Made by a program: the position numbers and the translations under genes. DNA of 64,000 nt, taken from the NCBI RefSeq assembly GCF_011765465.1, contig NZ_CP050265.1, positions 3,239,133 to 3,303,132 of the forward strand, read 5' to 3'. The notes under the pieces were generated by a model. The model was not told the origin of the DNA. It made no database searches and was given only the letters and a program-made list of their open reading frames with translations. The DNA comes from Erythrobacter sp. (GTDB taxonomy: Bacteria; Pseudomonadota; Alphaproteobacteria; Sphingomonadales; Sphingomonadaceae). The stretch's first letter is position 1; every line of letters begins with the position of its first letter. Positions 1 through 9,577 of the stretch are shown here, one piece after another.

Positions 1-183
1 AGCGCCGCCGGTTTCGGCGCGGCGATCGGGAACATCATCACGCCGCATAACATCGTCGCCGGCGCTGCCACGGTCGGCGCGGTCGGTCGCAAGGGCGAAG
101 TGCTGAGGCAAACCCTGCCGGTATGCGCGATCTATGCGGCGGTCGGAGGGTTGCTCCTGTTCGCCTTGGGGCATTTGCTATGA
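1..183 (+). CDS. lctP: L-lactate permease, C-terminal fragment
   Basis: The window opens inside this gene; only the last 60 residues are visible, ending at a TGA at 181-183. The fragment contains GNIITPHNIVAGAATVG followed by VGRKGEVLRQTLP and a final hydrophobic helix, which matches the C-terminus of LctP-family lactate/proton symporters (typically about 550 residues, 12 or more membrane segments). The family imports L-lactate, D-lactate or glycolate across the inner membrane. It lies 69 bp upstream of a P-type ATPase on the same strand and may be the first visible member of the carbon-metabolism cluster that follows. The fragment is short, so substrate cannot be judged. Confidence 0.85.
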   Translation, partial: SAAGFGAAIGNIITPHNIVAGAATVGAVGRKGEVLRQTLPVCAIYAAVGGLLLFALGHLL

Positions 184-252
184 CATCGATCCAGGCGAGA
201 CCTTTTTGAAGCAGAACGATAGCATCGGCGCGCTGCTTTCACGGAGGATGAG

Positions 253-2928
253 GTGAAGCCGGACAGGTCGAAGGAATGGCACGCGATCGAATTCGATGAG
301 GCTGTCGAGGCGCTTGAATCGCACCCCGGAGGGCTGAGCGAGGAGCGCGCGCGCGAACGGCTTGCCCAACATGGCCCCAACCGCCTTCCCGAACCGAAAC
401 CTGTGCATCCGGTCTTGCGCTTCCTCGCGCATTTCAACAGCCCCCTGATCCATTTCCTCCTCGTTGCGGCGGCAGCGGCTTTCCTGCTCGATCACGCGGT
501 CGACGCGGTCGTGATCCTGCTGGTGGTGCTGGTCAACGCGGCGGTCGGATATGTCCAGGAGGGCAGGGCCGAAGAGGCCCTGGCAGGGATGCGCAGCCTG
601 ATTTCGCCGCGCGCTGTCGTGCTGCGTGGCGGCGAGAAGCGCGTCGTCGATGCCGCAACCCTTGTTCCGGGCGACATTGCGGTGATCGAAGCGGGCGATC
701 GGATTGCCGCCGACGTGCGCATCCGGCGCGCGCGCGGGTTCGCGGTCGAGGAAGCGGCTCTCACCGGCGAGTCCGTCGCAGCCGAGAAGCGGCCCGATCC
801 GGTTCCCCCCGAAGCTGCGCTGGGGGACCGCTCTTCGATGGCCTATTCCGGCACGCTGGCGATCAGGGGGCAGGCGACCGGGCTGGTCGTCGCGACCGGC
901 GCCGATACCGAGATCGGCCGGATCAGCGGGATGCTCCAGGAGGTGCCTGCGCTCGTGACCCCGCTGCTGCGGCAGATCGATTCCTTCGCCCGATTGTTTA
1001 CGCTTGTCATCCTCGCGCTCGGCGCAGCACTGCTCGCTTTCGCGGTTATGGTGCGCGGCTTCGAATGGGGCGATGCTCTCATCGCGGTCGTGGCGGTGTC
1101 CGTCGGCGCGGTTCCGGAGGGTCTGCCCGCCGTCATCACCATTACGCTCGCAATCGGAGTGCAGCGCATGGCGGCGCGAAAAGCGGTGATCCGCAAGCTT
1201 CCGGCTGTCGAATCGCTCGGAGCGACCAGCGTGATCTGCAGCGACAAGACCGGGACTCTCTCCCGTAACGAGATGAATGCGGTTCGCCTGGTGACTGCCA
1301 AGGGGGAATTCTCGGTCAGCGGGAAGGGGTACGCGCCCGAAGGAACGATCGCCCCTCGCGCCTCGGGGCAGGCTGATCAGCCGCTGCCCGAAGACCTGAT
1401 CCGCTGCGGCGCGCTTTGCAACGATGCGCGCCTTGTCAGAGACGCAACTGTCGGCGACGAAGGCGGGCCATGGAGCGTTGCGGGCGACCCGATGGAAGGG
1501 GCGCTTCTGGCGCTCGCCGGGAAGGCGGGTTTGGATCGGGACTGCCTCGAGGCCGAATGGCCGCGGCTCGATGAAATCCCCTTCGATGCCGAACATCGCT
1601 ACATGGCGACGCTGCACGAAGGGCCGAACGGCCAGGCGGTGGCAATGATCAAGGGCGCGCCGGAAGCGGTGCTCGACCTGTGCGATACGGCCTCGCACGA
1701 GGTCGACTGGGCCGGTCATGTCGAACGCGCGGCGGGTGAGGGCGAACGGCTGCTCGCCTTCGCCATGCTTGGCTTCGAAGAGCCGCGCGGTTGTCTTGCT
1801 CACGAAGACCTCGAAGGCGCCACCATGCTCGGTCTTATCGGTTTCATCGATCCCCCGCGCGAGGAGGCGAAGCGCGCGATCGCCGAATGTCGCTCCGCCG
1901 GCATCGCGGTGAAAATGATCACCGGCGATCACGCCGCGACCGCGCTCGCCATCGCCCGGCAGCTCGACCTCGCCGACTGTCCGGAGGCCATGACCGGCGC
2001 CGATGTCGAGGCGATCGACGATTGCGAACTGGCCCGGCGCGTGGAGCGGGTGTCTGTCTTCGCCCGGGCCAGCCCGGAACAGAAACTGCGCATCGTGCGC
2101 GCGCTGCAGTCGCACGATCACATCGTCGCAATGACCGGCGACGGGGTGAACGATGCGCCCGCATTGAAGCAGGCCGATGTCGGCACCGCGATGGGCGTCA
2201 CCGGGACCGAGGCGGCACGCGAAGCGTCCGAGATGGTCCTGCTTGACGATAATTTCGCCTCGATCGTCGCGGCCGTGCGCGAGGGCCGCACGGTCTATGA
2301 CAATATCCGCAAGGTGATCGCCTGGACCCTGCCCACGAACGGCGGCGAGGCAATCGTTATCGTGCTCGCGATCCTTGCCGGGTTCGCCCTGCCGATGACG
2401 GCGACGCAGATCCTCTGGATCAACCTCGTCACGGCCGTGACGCTCGGGCTTGTCCTCGCCTTCGAGCCTCCTGAACCCGGCATCATGGAGCGACCCCCGC
2501 GAAAGCGCGACGCGCCGCTGCTGACGCGCCTCCTATTGTGGCGGGTAGCCTTCGTCTCCTTCCTTTTCGCCGGGGTCGCGCTGTTGATCTTTTTCGGTTC
2601 GCAATCGCTCGGCGTCAGCATCGAGAAGGCCCGGACCCTGACGGTCAATATGCTGGTGGTCTCCGAGATCGCCTATCTTTTCAACGTCCGCTTCCTGCAT
2701 ATGCGCTCGCTTACACTCAGAGGCGCGCTCGGCACGCGGCCGGTGCTGATCGCACTCGCGGTGGTGGTTCTTGCCCAGCTGGCTTTCACCTATCTCCCGG
2801 TCTTGCAGCGCGTGTTCGAAACCGAAGCGCTTTCGTTAGAGGAGGGCGCGGTCATCGTCGCCATCGGCTTCGGCCTGCTGCTTCTGCTCGAATTCGAGAA
2901 ACTGGTCACGCGCAGGTTCGCCCTGTGA
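253..2928 (+). CDS. P2-type cation-transporting ATPase
   Basis: An 891-residue inner-membrane P-type ATPase that uses ATP to move a cation. All catalytic landmarks are intact: actuator TGES at residues 171-174, the M4 motif PEGLP at 288-292, phosphorylation site DKTGT with Asp331, and hinge TGDGVNDAP from 628. An N-terminal cation-ATPase domain (residues 10-70) and a C-terminal membrane domain are present. The PEGLP motif places it with P2 (Ca/Na/K-type) pumps, but the M6 motif reads NLVTAV, lacking the Asp of NLVTD that binds Ca2+ in SERCA-type pumps, so the transported ion is uncertain. The start is GTG, preceded by a GGAGG at 242-246; the ATG at 248 runs at once into a stop. It lies between lactate permease and a sugar phosphorylase. 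Confidence 0.9.
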   Translation: MKPDRSKEWHAIEFDEAVEALESHPGGLSEERARERLAQHGPNRLPEPKPVHPVLRFLAHFNSPLIHFLLVAAAAAFLLDHAVDAVVILLVVLVNAAVGYVQEGRAEEALAGMRSLISPRAVVLRGGEKRVVDAATLVPGDIAVIEAGDRIAADVRIRRARGFAVEEAALTGESVAAEKRPDPVPPEAALGDRSSMAYSGTLAIRGQATGLVVATGADTEIGRISGMLQEVPALVTPLLRQIDSFARLFTLVILALGAALLAFAVMVRGFEWGDALIAVVAVSVGAVPEGLPAVITITLAIGVQRMAARKAVIRKLPAVESLGATSVICSDKTGTLSRNEMNAVRLVTAKGEFSVSGKGYAPEGTIAPRASGQADQPLPEDLIRCGALCNDARLVRDATVGDEGGPWSVAGDPMEGALLALAGKAGLDRDCLEAEWPRLDEIPFDAEHRYMATLHEGPNGQAVAMIKGAPEAVLDLCDTASHEVDWAGHVERAAGEGERLLAFAMLGFEEPRGCLAHEDLEGATMLGLIGFIDPPREEAKRAIAECRSAGIAVKMITGDHAATALAIARQLDLADCPEAMTGADVEAIDDCELARRVERVSVFARASPEQKLRIVRALQSHDHIVAMTGDGVNDAPALKQADVGTAMGVTGTEAAREASEMVLLDDNFASIVAAVREGRTVYDNIRKVIAWTLPTNGGEAIVIVLAILAGFALPMTATQILWINLVTAVTLGLVLAFEPPEPGIMERPPRKRDAPLLTRLLLWRVAFVSFLFAGVALLIFFGSQSLGVSIEKARTLTVNMLVVSEIAYLFNVRFLHMRSLTLRGALGTRPVLIALAVVVLAQLAFTYLPVLQRVFETEALSLEEGAVIVAIGFGLLLLLEFEKLVTRRFAL

Positions 2929-2959
2929 TTTGCAATTCCACCGTGGAGGAGGATTGACC

Positions 2960-5362
2960 ATGCTTCGCGCGCGCCGCGATCCGCCCCGCGACGTCTTTCC
3001 CCCCGACCCATGGGGATTGGCGGCGGTGCATTTCGATACCGATTGGCTGCTCGGCTATGTCGGGCAGGCGGAGACCATGTTCGCGTTGTCGAACGGCTAT
3101 CTCGGAATCCGCGGCACGATGGAGGAGGGGCATCCGGTCGAAGAGCCGGGAACCTATCTCAACGGCTTCTATGAAAGTCGCCCGATCACCTACGGCGAAA
3201 GCGCTTATGGTTTTCCCGACAGCGGTCAGAGCATACTCGTCTGCCCCGACGGGGTTTCGATCGAGCTGGTGGTCGACGATGAACCCTTCGATCTCGTCCG
3301 CGCCGAAGTGCTCGATTTCTCGCGCCGGCTGGATTTCGCGAAAGGCGTGCTCACGCGAGAGGTCGCCTGGAGAACCGCGCGGGGCCGGAAGCTGACCTTG
3401 AGGACGACGCGGCTCGTCTCGCTCGCGATGAAGCACGTTGCGGCTATCTCCTGGGAACTTGTTGCCGAAGACGATGCGGACATCATCGTCACGTCGCGGC
3501 TGGTCGAACGGCCTCCCTTGCCGAGCGAGGCTCGCGACCCGCGGATCGCCGAACCGCCGGGCGAAAGCGTTCTGGAGCCGACCGGGGCGCGAGCCGAAGG
3601 TGCGCGCGCGATGCTCGGCTATGTCACCCGCCGCTCACGCCTCGCGCTCGGCTGCGGAATGGACCACGTGATCGATACATCATCCCCGCATGATCTTTCC
3701 GCGACGGCAAGCGACGAGGAAGCCGCCGTCACCATTCGCCTAAGCGCGCAATCCGGTGTGCCCATGAGGTTTACGAAGTTCCTGGCCTATCACCATGGGC
3801 ATGAAGGGGCACAGGATATGCTCGAAGCGGTCGGCGGGAGCCTCGATGAGGCGATCGTCCGCGGCTTCGATAACCTGCTTTGCCGCCAGACGGAAATCAT
3901 GGGCGAATTCTGGGACCGCGCCGATGTCGAAATCGAGGGCGATCCGGCAACCCAGCAGGTGATCCGCTGGAATATCTTCCAGCTGCTTCAGTCGGCGGCC
4001 CGGGTGCATGGCCACGGCATCGGCGCGAGAGGGCTCACCGGGCGCAGCTACGAAGGGCATTATTTCTGGGACACCGAAATCTATGTCCTGCCGTTTCTCA
4101 CCTACACCGCCCCGGACATCGCGCGGGCCTTGCTCAAGTTTCGTTACGATATGCTGCCGCAGGCACGTCTGCGGGCTGCCGAACTCGGCCATCGCGGCGC
4201 GACTTTTCCCTGGCGCACGATCAACGGTCACGAAGCATCTGCCTACTACGCGGCCGGCACCGCGCAGTATCACATCAACGCCGATATAGCGTACGCGCTG
4301 GACAAATATGTGGCGATCACCGGCGATACGGAGTTCATGGCGCGATACGGCGCCGAAATCCTGATCGAGACCGCCCGCTTCTGGCTCGATCTCGGCTTCT
4401 TCTCGTCCCGCCGCGATGGCAGGTTCTGCATCAACGGCGTCACCGGACCGGACGAATACAACGCGCTCGTCGACAACAATTACTTCACCAACCTCATGGC
4501 GCAGCACAACCTCAGGCTTGCGGCCCGGACCCTGGCTACGCTCGATCCCGAGGCGAAAGCGCAAGTGGCCGCTGCGACGAACCTTGGTCCCGCAGAACCG
4601 GATGGCTGGCTCGAGGCGGCCGAGCGTATGTACCTGCCGCAAGACGAGCGGCTCGGCGTGCACCCGCAGGACGACAGCTTTCTCGACAAGGAGGTATGGG
4701 ATTTCGCCAGGACGCCCGAGGAGAACTATCCCCTCCTGCTGCATTATCACCCGCTGAACCTGTATCGGGCGCAGGTCGTCAAGCAGGCCGATACCCTGCT
4801 CGCCATGTTCCTGATGAACGGCCATTTCAGCGCTGCAGAGAAAAAACGCAACTTCGACTACTACGACCCGATCACGACGCATGACAGCTCGCTGTCGGTG
4901 TGCATCCAGTCGATCATCGCAAGCGAGATCGGCTACGCTGACAAGGCCATCGACTATTTCGATTTCGCCGCGACGATGGACCTGTCCGACATCGGCGGCA
5001 ATGTAAGGCACGGCGCGCACGTCGCCTCGATCGGCGGGACCTGGATGGCCCTGGTTTACGGCTTTGCCGGACTGCGCGACGGGGACGGCACGATCGCCTT
5101 CAGCCCGCGCCTGCCCGACAGGTGGAGCCGATTGTGTTTTGCGCTGACCATTCGCGGCCGACGCCTGCGGATCGCGATAGATCGGGCGCGCACGGTTTAT
5201 CGGCTCGAACGCGGTGATCCGATCGAGATCGTGCACGAGGGGGAGGCATTGCGCCTCTCGCCGGAAGAACCCGAGATGACCCGCTCCAACCGGAAGTGCC
5301 CGCCGCCGCCCCGGCCCGGGCCGGGAGCGGTCGATCCGGCGATGCCCGAAGGCGAGGGCTGA
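2960..5362 (+). CDS. Glycoside hydrolase family 65 disaccharide phosphorylase
   Basis: An 800-residue GH65 enzyme, the family that phosphorolyses alpha-glucosides such as maltose, trehalose or kojibiose to glucose plus beta-glucose-1-phosphate. Seen in the sequence: an N-terminal beta-sandwich with FALSNGYLGIRG, a catalytic barrel with GRSYEGHYFWDTE and FPWRTINGHEAS, and the general acid Glu499 inside TGPDEYN. The ATG at 2960 is chosen over a TTG at 2930 because a GGAGGAGG at 2945-2952 is correctly spaced for it. The converging gene is a beta-phosphoglucomutase, the enzyme that consumes the product, which supports a cytoplasmic phosphorolytic disaccharide pathway. The substrate cannot be fixed from motifs alone; maltose, kojibiose or trehalose are all possible. 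No signal peptide is seen. Confidence 0.9.
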   Translation: MLRARRDPPRDVFPPDPWGLAAVHFDTDWLLGYVGQAETMFALSNGYLGIRGTMEEGHPVEEPGTYLNGFYESRPITYGESAYGFPDSGQSILVCPDGVSIELVVDDEPFDLVRAEVLDFSRRLDFAKGVLTREVAWRTARGRKLTLRTTRLVSLAMKHVAAISWELVAEDDADIIVTSRLVERPPLPSEARDPRIAEPPGESVLEPTGARAEGARAMLGYVTRRSRLALGCGMDHVIDTSSPHDLSATASDEEAAVTIRLSAQSGVPMRFTKFLAYHHGHEGAQDMLEAVGGSLDEAIVRGFDNLLCRQTEIMGEFWDRADVEIEGDPATQQVIRWNIFQLLQSAARVHGHGIGARGLTGRSYEGHYFWDTEIYVLPFLTYTAPDIARALLKFRYDMLPQARLRAAELGHRGATFPWRTINGHEASAYYAAGTAQYHINADIAYALDKYVAITGDTEFMARYGAEILIETARFWLDLGFFSSRRDGRFCINGVTGPDEYNALVDNNYFTNLMAQHNLRLAARTLATLDPEAKAQVAAATNLGPAEPDGWLEAAERMYLPQDERLGVHPQDDSFLDKEVWDFARTPEENYPLLLHYHPLNLYRAQVVKQADTLLAMFLMNGHFSAAEKKRNFDYYDPITTHDSSLSVCIQSIIASEIGYADKAIDYFDFAATMDLSDIGGNVRHGAHVASIGGTWMALVYGFAGLRDGDGTIAFSPRLPDRWSRLCFALTIRGRRLRIAIDRARTVYRLERGDPIEIVHEGEALRLSPEEPEMTRSNRKCPPPPRPGPGAVDPAMPEGEG

Positions 5363-5371
5363 CGGGCCCCC

Positions 5372-6103
5372 TTACCCTACCGTCACACCGGAAAGGTCGC
5401 CGACAACTTCGTCCGCTCCCGCTTCGCGCAGGGCGTCGGCCCTTGCGTTCGGGCCCACGCCGATCACGCGAGCGAATCCGGCTCTGCGCCCTGCCTCGAC
5501 CCCGGCAATTGCGTCCTCGAAGATGACCGCACGCTCCGCCTTTACGCCAAGCCGCCGCAGCGCCTCTTCGAACAGGGCCGGGTGCGGCTTGCCCGGCAAG
5601 TCGAGCCGCGACGCATCGATGCCATCGACCCTTGCCTGGACATGGTGGGCGAGTCCGGTCGCCTCGAGCACCTGGCGGGCATTGGCGCTGGAGGAAGCGA
5701 CCGCGATCGCGATCCCGGAAGTGCGCAGGTCGCGCAGCAGGCGCTCGGCTCCGGGCAGCGCTCTGGAAGCCGTGCGAAGCCGTTCCTGCACCGCTTCGTT
5801 CTTTCGCCGCGACAGCCCCATCACGGTTTCGGCCCCGGGCGGATCGTCCTGCGCGCCTTCGGGCAACTTGATACCGCGCGACGCGAGGAAGGTGCGCACG
5901 CCTTCCTCGCGGCGCCTGCCATCGACGTAGAGCTGGTAGTCGTCCGGGCCGAACGGCGGTTGCCTGTCGTCCCATGTCCGGAGGAAGGCATCGAAGGTTT
6001 CCTTCCACGCCGCTTCGTGCAGGCTGGCGGTGTCGGTGAGGACGCCGTCGAGATCGAAGATCGCCGCGTCGAGCCGGGCGGGCGACAAATGCACATCCGA
6101 CAA
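5372..6103 (-). CDS. pgmB: Beta-phosphoglucomutase family HAD phosphatase
   Basis: A 243-residue HAD-superfamily protein with motif I FDLDGVLTD (nucleophile Asp17, acid/base Asp19), a helical cap containing HEAAWK, motif II in VASSSAN and a late IFEDAIAGVEAG motif. This is the pattern of beta-phosphoglucomutase, which turns beta-glucose-1-phosphate into glucose-6-phosphate. It is convergent with the GH65 phosphorylase (9 bp between stops), so the two probably act in sequence even though they are on opposite strands. The start is a TTG at 6103 with GGGAG seven bases upstream; an in-frame GTG three codons later is the alternative. It diverges from the kinase gene at 6211, and the 107 bp between them must hold both promoters. 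Confidence 0.88.
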   Translation of the reverse strand: MSDVHLSPARLDAAIFDLDGVLTDTASLHEAAWKETFDAFLRTWDDRQPPFGPDDYQLYVDGRRREEGVRTFLASRGIKLPEGAQDDPPGAETVMGLSRRKNEAVQERLRTASRALPGAERLLRDLRTSGIAIAVASSSANARQVLEATGLAHHVQARVDGIDASRLDLPGKPHPALFEEALRRLGVKAERAVIFEDAIAGVEAGRRAGFARVIGVGPNARADALREAGADEVVGDLSGVTVG

Positions 6104-6210
6104 GTCTCGTCTCCCGCATTTCCTGCTATTCTTCCGACTCGACCGTATCCCTAGTTTAACCGGGTCGATAGCGCGATCCGGCTCACGATGCGCCGGGAGA
6201 TGCTTGGCTC

Positions 6211-7149
6211 ATGATGAATATTGCGACCGTCACGCTGAACCCGGCATTCGACGTCTCTTTCGAGGTCGATCGCCTGTTTCACACCTCCAAGATGCGCGGT
6301 GACAACGAAAGACACGCGCCCGGCGGCGGGGGCATAAACGTCGCGCGGGTTTTCGTGCGGTTGGGTGGGAATGCCCGCTGCCACTACCTGGCAGGAGGCG
6401 CGACAGGCGCTGCGCTCGACCGGGCGCTCGACCAGCATGAGATCGTCAGGAACCGGGTCGCGATCGCGGGCGAGACCAGGGTCAGCACTTCCGTCTTCGA
6501 ACGCACCAGCAGGCGCGAATACCGCTTCGTCACGGACGGTCCGGAGATCGCCGAGGCAAAATGGCGTGAATGCGAAGCCGCGATCGCGCAGGCCGAATGC
6601 GATTACCTCGTCGCCAGCGGATCCCTGCCGCGCGGCGTACCGGACGATTTCTACGCCCGCATCGCGACCGCGGCGAACAACCGGGGCATTCGCTTCGTGC
6701 TCGACAGTTCGGGACGGGGTCTTGCAGGCGGGCTTGCGGCGGGCGGCGTATTCCTGGTCAAGCCGAGCGTGGGCGAACTGCGCGCACTTACCGGACAGGA
6801 ACTGGAGAGCGAGGAGGAGATCGCCGCCGCTGCGCGCGCAATCGTGGAACGAGGACAAGCAAAGTATGTCGCGGTGACGATGGGTCGGGACGGGGGGATC
6901 CTGGCGAGCGCCGACGGGGTGATCCGACGAGCGGCCATTCCGGTCGAAGCCGCGAGTGCTGTCGGAGCGGGCGATTCCTGCGTCGCGGCGATGGTCTATG
7001 CTTTCGCACGCGGGCGGGCTCCGGCCGATGCCTTCGCCTTCGGGATGGCAGGAGGCGCGGCGGCGGTCCTGACGCCGGGAACCGATCTCGCCCGTGCCCG
7101 AGACATTCGGCGCCTTTACGAGGAAACGACCGGAACGCCGGCGCCATGA
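6211..7149 (+). CDS. pfkB: 6-phosphofructokinase II-type sugar-phosphate kinase
   Basis: A 312-residue ribokinase/PfkB-family kinase. It resembles E. coli Pfk-2: the N-terminal GGGGINVARV motif, the central SGSLPRGVP, LDSSG, LVKPSVGELRALTG and the C-terminal anion-hole/catalytic SAVGAGDS with catalytic base Asp255. The predicted reaction is fructose-6-phosphate plus ATP to fructose-1,6-bisphosphate; related 1-phosphofructokinases and tagatose-6-phosphate kinases share the fold and cannot be excluded. Two adjacent ATGs (6211, 6214) are possible starts; GGGAG at 6195-6199 lies upstream. It is followed 49 bp later by PEP synthase on the same strand, so glycolytic and gluconeogenic activities sit side by side. 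Confidence 0.87.
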   Translation: MMNIATVTLNPAFDVSFEVDRLFHTSKMRGDNERHAPGGGGINVARVFVRLGGNARCHYLAGGATGAALDRALDQHEIVRNRVAIAGETRVSTSVFERTSRREYRFVTDGPEIAEAKWRECEAAIAQAECDYLVASGSLPRGVPDDFYARIATAANNRGIRFVLDSSGRGLAGGLAAGGVFLVKPSVGELRALTGQELESEEEIAAAARAIVERGQAKYVAVTMGRDGGILASADGVIRRAAIPVEAASAVGAGDSCVAAMVYAFARGRAPADAFAFGMAGGAAAVLTPGTDLARARDIRRLYEETTGTPAP

Positions 7150-7198
7150 GACGCCCCGAGCGCTGCGTGCCCGGTGTCCGATACGAGCGGAGAGGACC

Positions 7199-9577
7199 AT
7201 GAAAAACGAGCACGTGATCTGGTTCGAAACTCTCAAGCGCAGCGATCTCGCACGGGTTGGCGGCAAGAACGCCTCGCTTGGCGAACTGATCGGTGCGCTC
7301 CAGCCGAAGGGCATCAACGTGCCGCCCGGTTTCGCGACGACGGCGGCGGCCTATCGGCGCTTCATCGAACACAACGGCCTTGGCCCGGTCATCGAAAGCC
7401 GCCTGGCCGAGCTATCCTCCGGGCAGGCCGCGCTGGCCGAGTCCGGCGGAGCGATCAGGACCGCGATCCGGAAAGGCGAGTGGCCCGACGAGATCGAAGC
7501 AGCGATCCGCGCCGCCTATCGCAAACTCGCCGAGCTGGCCGGCGACAAGGCTCCGAGCGTCGCGGTGCGCTCCAGCGCGACCGCCGAGGACCTGCCCGAT
7601 GCCAGTTTCGCGGGCCAGCAGGAGACGTTCCTCAATATCGAGGGCGAGGACGATCTCATGAACGCCTGCCGCCGTTGCTACGCCTCGCTCTTCACCGATC
7701 GCGCGATCAGCTACCGCGAGGCAAAGGGCTTCGCGCACGAGGATGTGGCGCTTTCGGTCGGAGTGCAGCGCATGGTCCGCTCGGACCGCGCGGGTGCGGG
7801 CGTGATGTTCTCGATCGACACCGAAAGCGGGTTCGAGCACTCGGTGCTCATCAACGCGGCATGGGGGCTCGGCGAGAACGTAGTCCAGGGCGCGGTCGAT
7901 CCGGACGAATATCAGGTTTTCAAACCGCTGCTGGAGAACGAAGCGCTATCCCCCATCGTCGCGAAAAAGCGCGGCGCTAAGACGGTGAAGATGATCTACG
8001 CCGAGCGGGGCGAGACACCGACCCGCAACGTGTCGACTTCGAAAGAGGAGCAGGCGGCTTTCGTCCTTTCCGATGAGGAGATCCTCACGCTGGCGCGCTG
8101 GGCGGTGGCGATCGAGCGGCATTACGAATGCGCGATGGACATGGAATGGGCCAAGGACGGACCTGGCGGAAACCTGTTCATCGTCCAGGCGCGCCCCGAA
8201 ACGGTGCAGGCGCAGCTCAAGAACGGCGGGCTGGAGTCCTACCGCCTTCGGAGCCGGGGCGAAACGCTCGTCAGGGGAGCGGCGATCGGCGAAGCGGTGG
8301 TGACGGGCCGGGTCGGCATTATCGAGAGCGCGAGCGAAATCTCGAATTTCGAGCCGGGCTCGGTCCTTGTCACCGGGACCACCGATCCCGACTGGGTGCC
8401 GATCATGAAACAGGCGGCCGCGATCGTGACCGACCATGGCGGACGCACTTCCCACGCGGCGATCGTCAGCCGCGAACTCGGCCTGCCCGCGATCGTGGGA
8501 ACGGGGGATGCGACGCGCCTGCTTTACGACGGGCAGGACGTGACGGTGAGCTGTGCCGAAGGCGACGAGGGGTTCGTATATCAAGGCATTGCCGATTTCG
8601 AGGTCGAAACCCTCGACCTTGGCGACATCCCCGAAACGCGAACGAAGGTGATGCTCAATCTTGCCAACCCGGCGGCGGCCTATCGCTGGTGGCGCCTGCC
8701 TGCCGACGGAGTCGGCCTGGTTCGGATGGAGTTCGTCATCAACAACGAGATCAAGGTCCACCCCATGGCGCTGGTCCATCCTCAACGGGTGGATGCCGAG
8801 ACGCGGGCGAGGATCGGGGATCTCACGCATGGCTACGCGGACGGGGGCGAATATTTCGTCGACCGCCTGTCGCGAGGGCTCGCCCGGATTGCGGCGGTCC
8901 AGCATCCCAAGCCCGTCATCGTCAGAATGAGCGATTTCAAGACGAACGAATATGCGGGCCTCGTCGGCGGGGCCGAATTCGAGCCGCGCGAGGAAAACCC
9001 CATGATCGGTTTTCGCGGCGCCTCGCGTTATTACTCGGAAGCCTATCGCGAGGGGTTCGCGCTTGAATGCCGGGCGATCAGGCGGCTGCGCGAAGAAATC
9101 GGCCTCAGCAACGTCATCGTGATGATCCCCTTCTGCCGTTCTACGCGCGAAGCGGACCGGGTGCTCGAGGAAATGGCGCGCAATGGCCTCGAACGCGGTG
9201 AGAACGGGCTGGAGGTCTACGTCATGTGCGAAATCCCGTCCAACGCGGTGTTGGCCGCCCCCTTCGCCGAGCGGTTCGACGGTTTCTCCATCGGGAGCAA
9301 TGATCTCACCCAGCTCACCCTCGGCATCGATCGCGATTCCGAATTGCTCGCCGATCAGTTCGACGAGCAGGATGAGGCGGTGAAGTGGATGATCCGGCAC
9401 GTGATCGAGGAAGCGCATCGGCATGGCACGAAGGTCGGACTGTGCGGTCAGGCTCCGAGCGATCACCCGGAGTTCGCCCGCTTTCTGGTCGAATGCGGAA
9501 TCGATTCGATCTCGGTCAGTCCCGACAGCTTCATCGAGGTGAAGCGGCATATCTCGGCGGCCGAGAGCGCCAACTGA
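7199..9577 (+). CDS. ppsA: Phosphoenolpyruvate synthase
   Basis: A 792-residue pyruvate, water dikinase that converts pyruvate and ATP to phosphoenolpyruvate, AMP and phosphate. The order of domains matches E. coli PpsA across its full length: N-terminal ATP-grasp (RVGGKNASLGE, VRSSATAEDLPDASFAGQQE), central swivelling phosphohistidine domain GGRTSHAA with His419, and the C-terminal PEP/pyruvate barrel ending with IGSNDLTQL and the active-site Cys in LCGQ. The ATG at 7199 is preceded by GGAGAGG at 7189-7195; the open frame extends upstream to 7094 but those codons overlap pfkB. In a cell taking up lactate, this enzyme would carry carbon from pyruvate into gluconeogenesis, consistent with the lactate permease at the start of the window. 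Confidence 0.96.
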   Translation: MKNEHVIWFETLKRSDLARVGGKNASLGELIGALQPKGINVPPGFATTAAAYRRFIEHNGLGPVIESRLAELSSGQAALAESGGAIRTAIRKGEWPDEIEAAIRAAYRKLAELAGDKAPSVAVRSSATAEDLPDASFAGQQETFLNIEGEDDLMNACRRCYASLFTDRAISYREAKGFAHEDVALSVGVQRMVRSDRAGAGVMFSIDTESGFEHSVLINAAWGLGENVVQGAVDPDEYQVFKPLLENEALSPIVAKKRGAKTVKMIYAERGETPTRNVSTSKEEQAAFVLSDEEILTLARWAVAIERHYECAMDMEWAKDGPGGNLFIVQARPETVQAQLKNGGLESYRLRSRGETLVRGAAIGEAVVTGRVGIIESASEISNFEPGSVLVTGTTDPDWVPIMKQAAAIVTDHGGRTSHAAIVSRELGLPAIVGTGDATRLLYDGQDVTVSCAEGDEGFVYQGIADFEVETLDLGDIPETRTKVMLNLANPAAAYRWWRLPADGVGLVRMEFVINNEIKVHPMALVHPQRVDAETRARIGDLTHGYADGGEYFVDRLSRGLARIAAVQHPKPVIVRMSDFKTNEYAGLVGGAEFEPREENPMIGFRGASRYYSEAYREGFALECRAIRRLREEIGLSNVIVMIPFCRSTREADRVLEEMARNGLERGENGLEVYVMCEIPSNAVLAAPFAERFDGFSIGSNDLTQLTLGIDRDSELLADQFDEQDEAVKWMIRHVIEEAHRHGTKVGLCGQAPSDHPEFARFLVECGIDSISVSPDSFIEVKRHISAAESAN

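Noticed and set aside
184..252. Search for an FNR/Anr box upstream of the P-type ATPase and in the 6104-6210 divergent space
   Set aside because: No TTGAT-N4-ATCAA pattern was found.
6139..6168. TCGACC/GGTCGA inverted repeat between pgmB and pfkB
   Set aside because: Six-base arms separated by 18 bp are too common in GC-rich DNA to call an operator.
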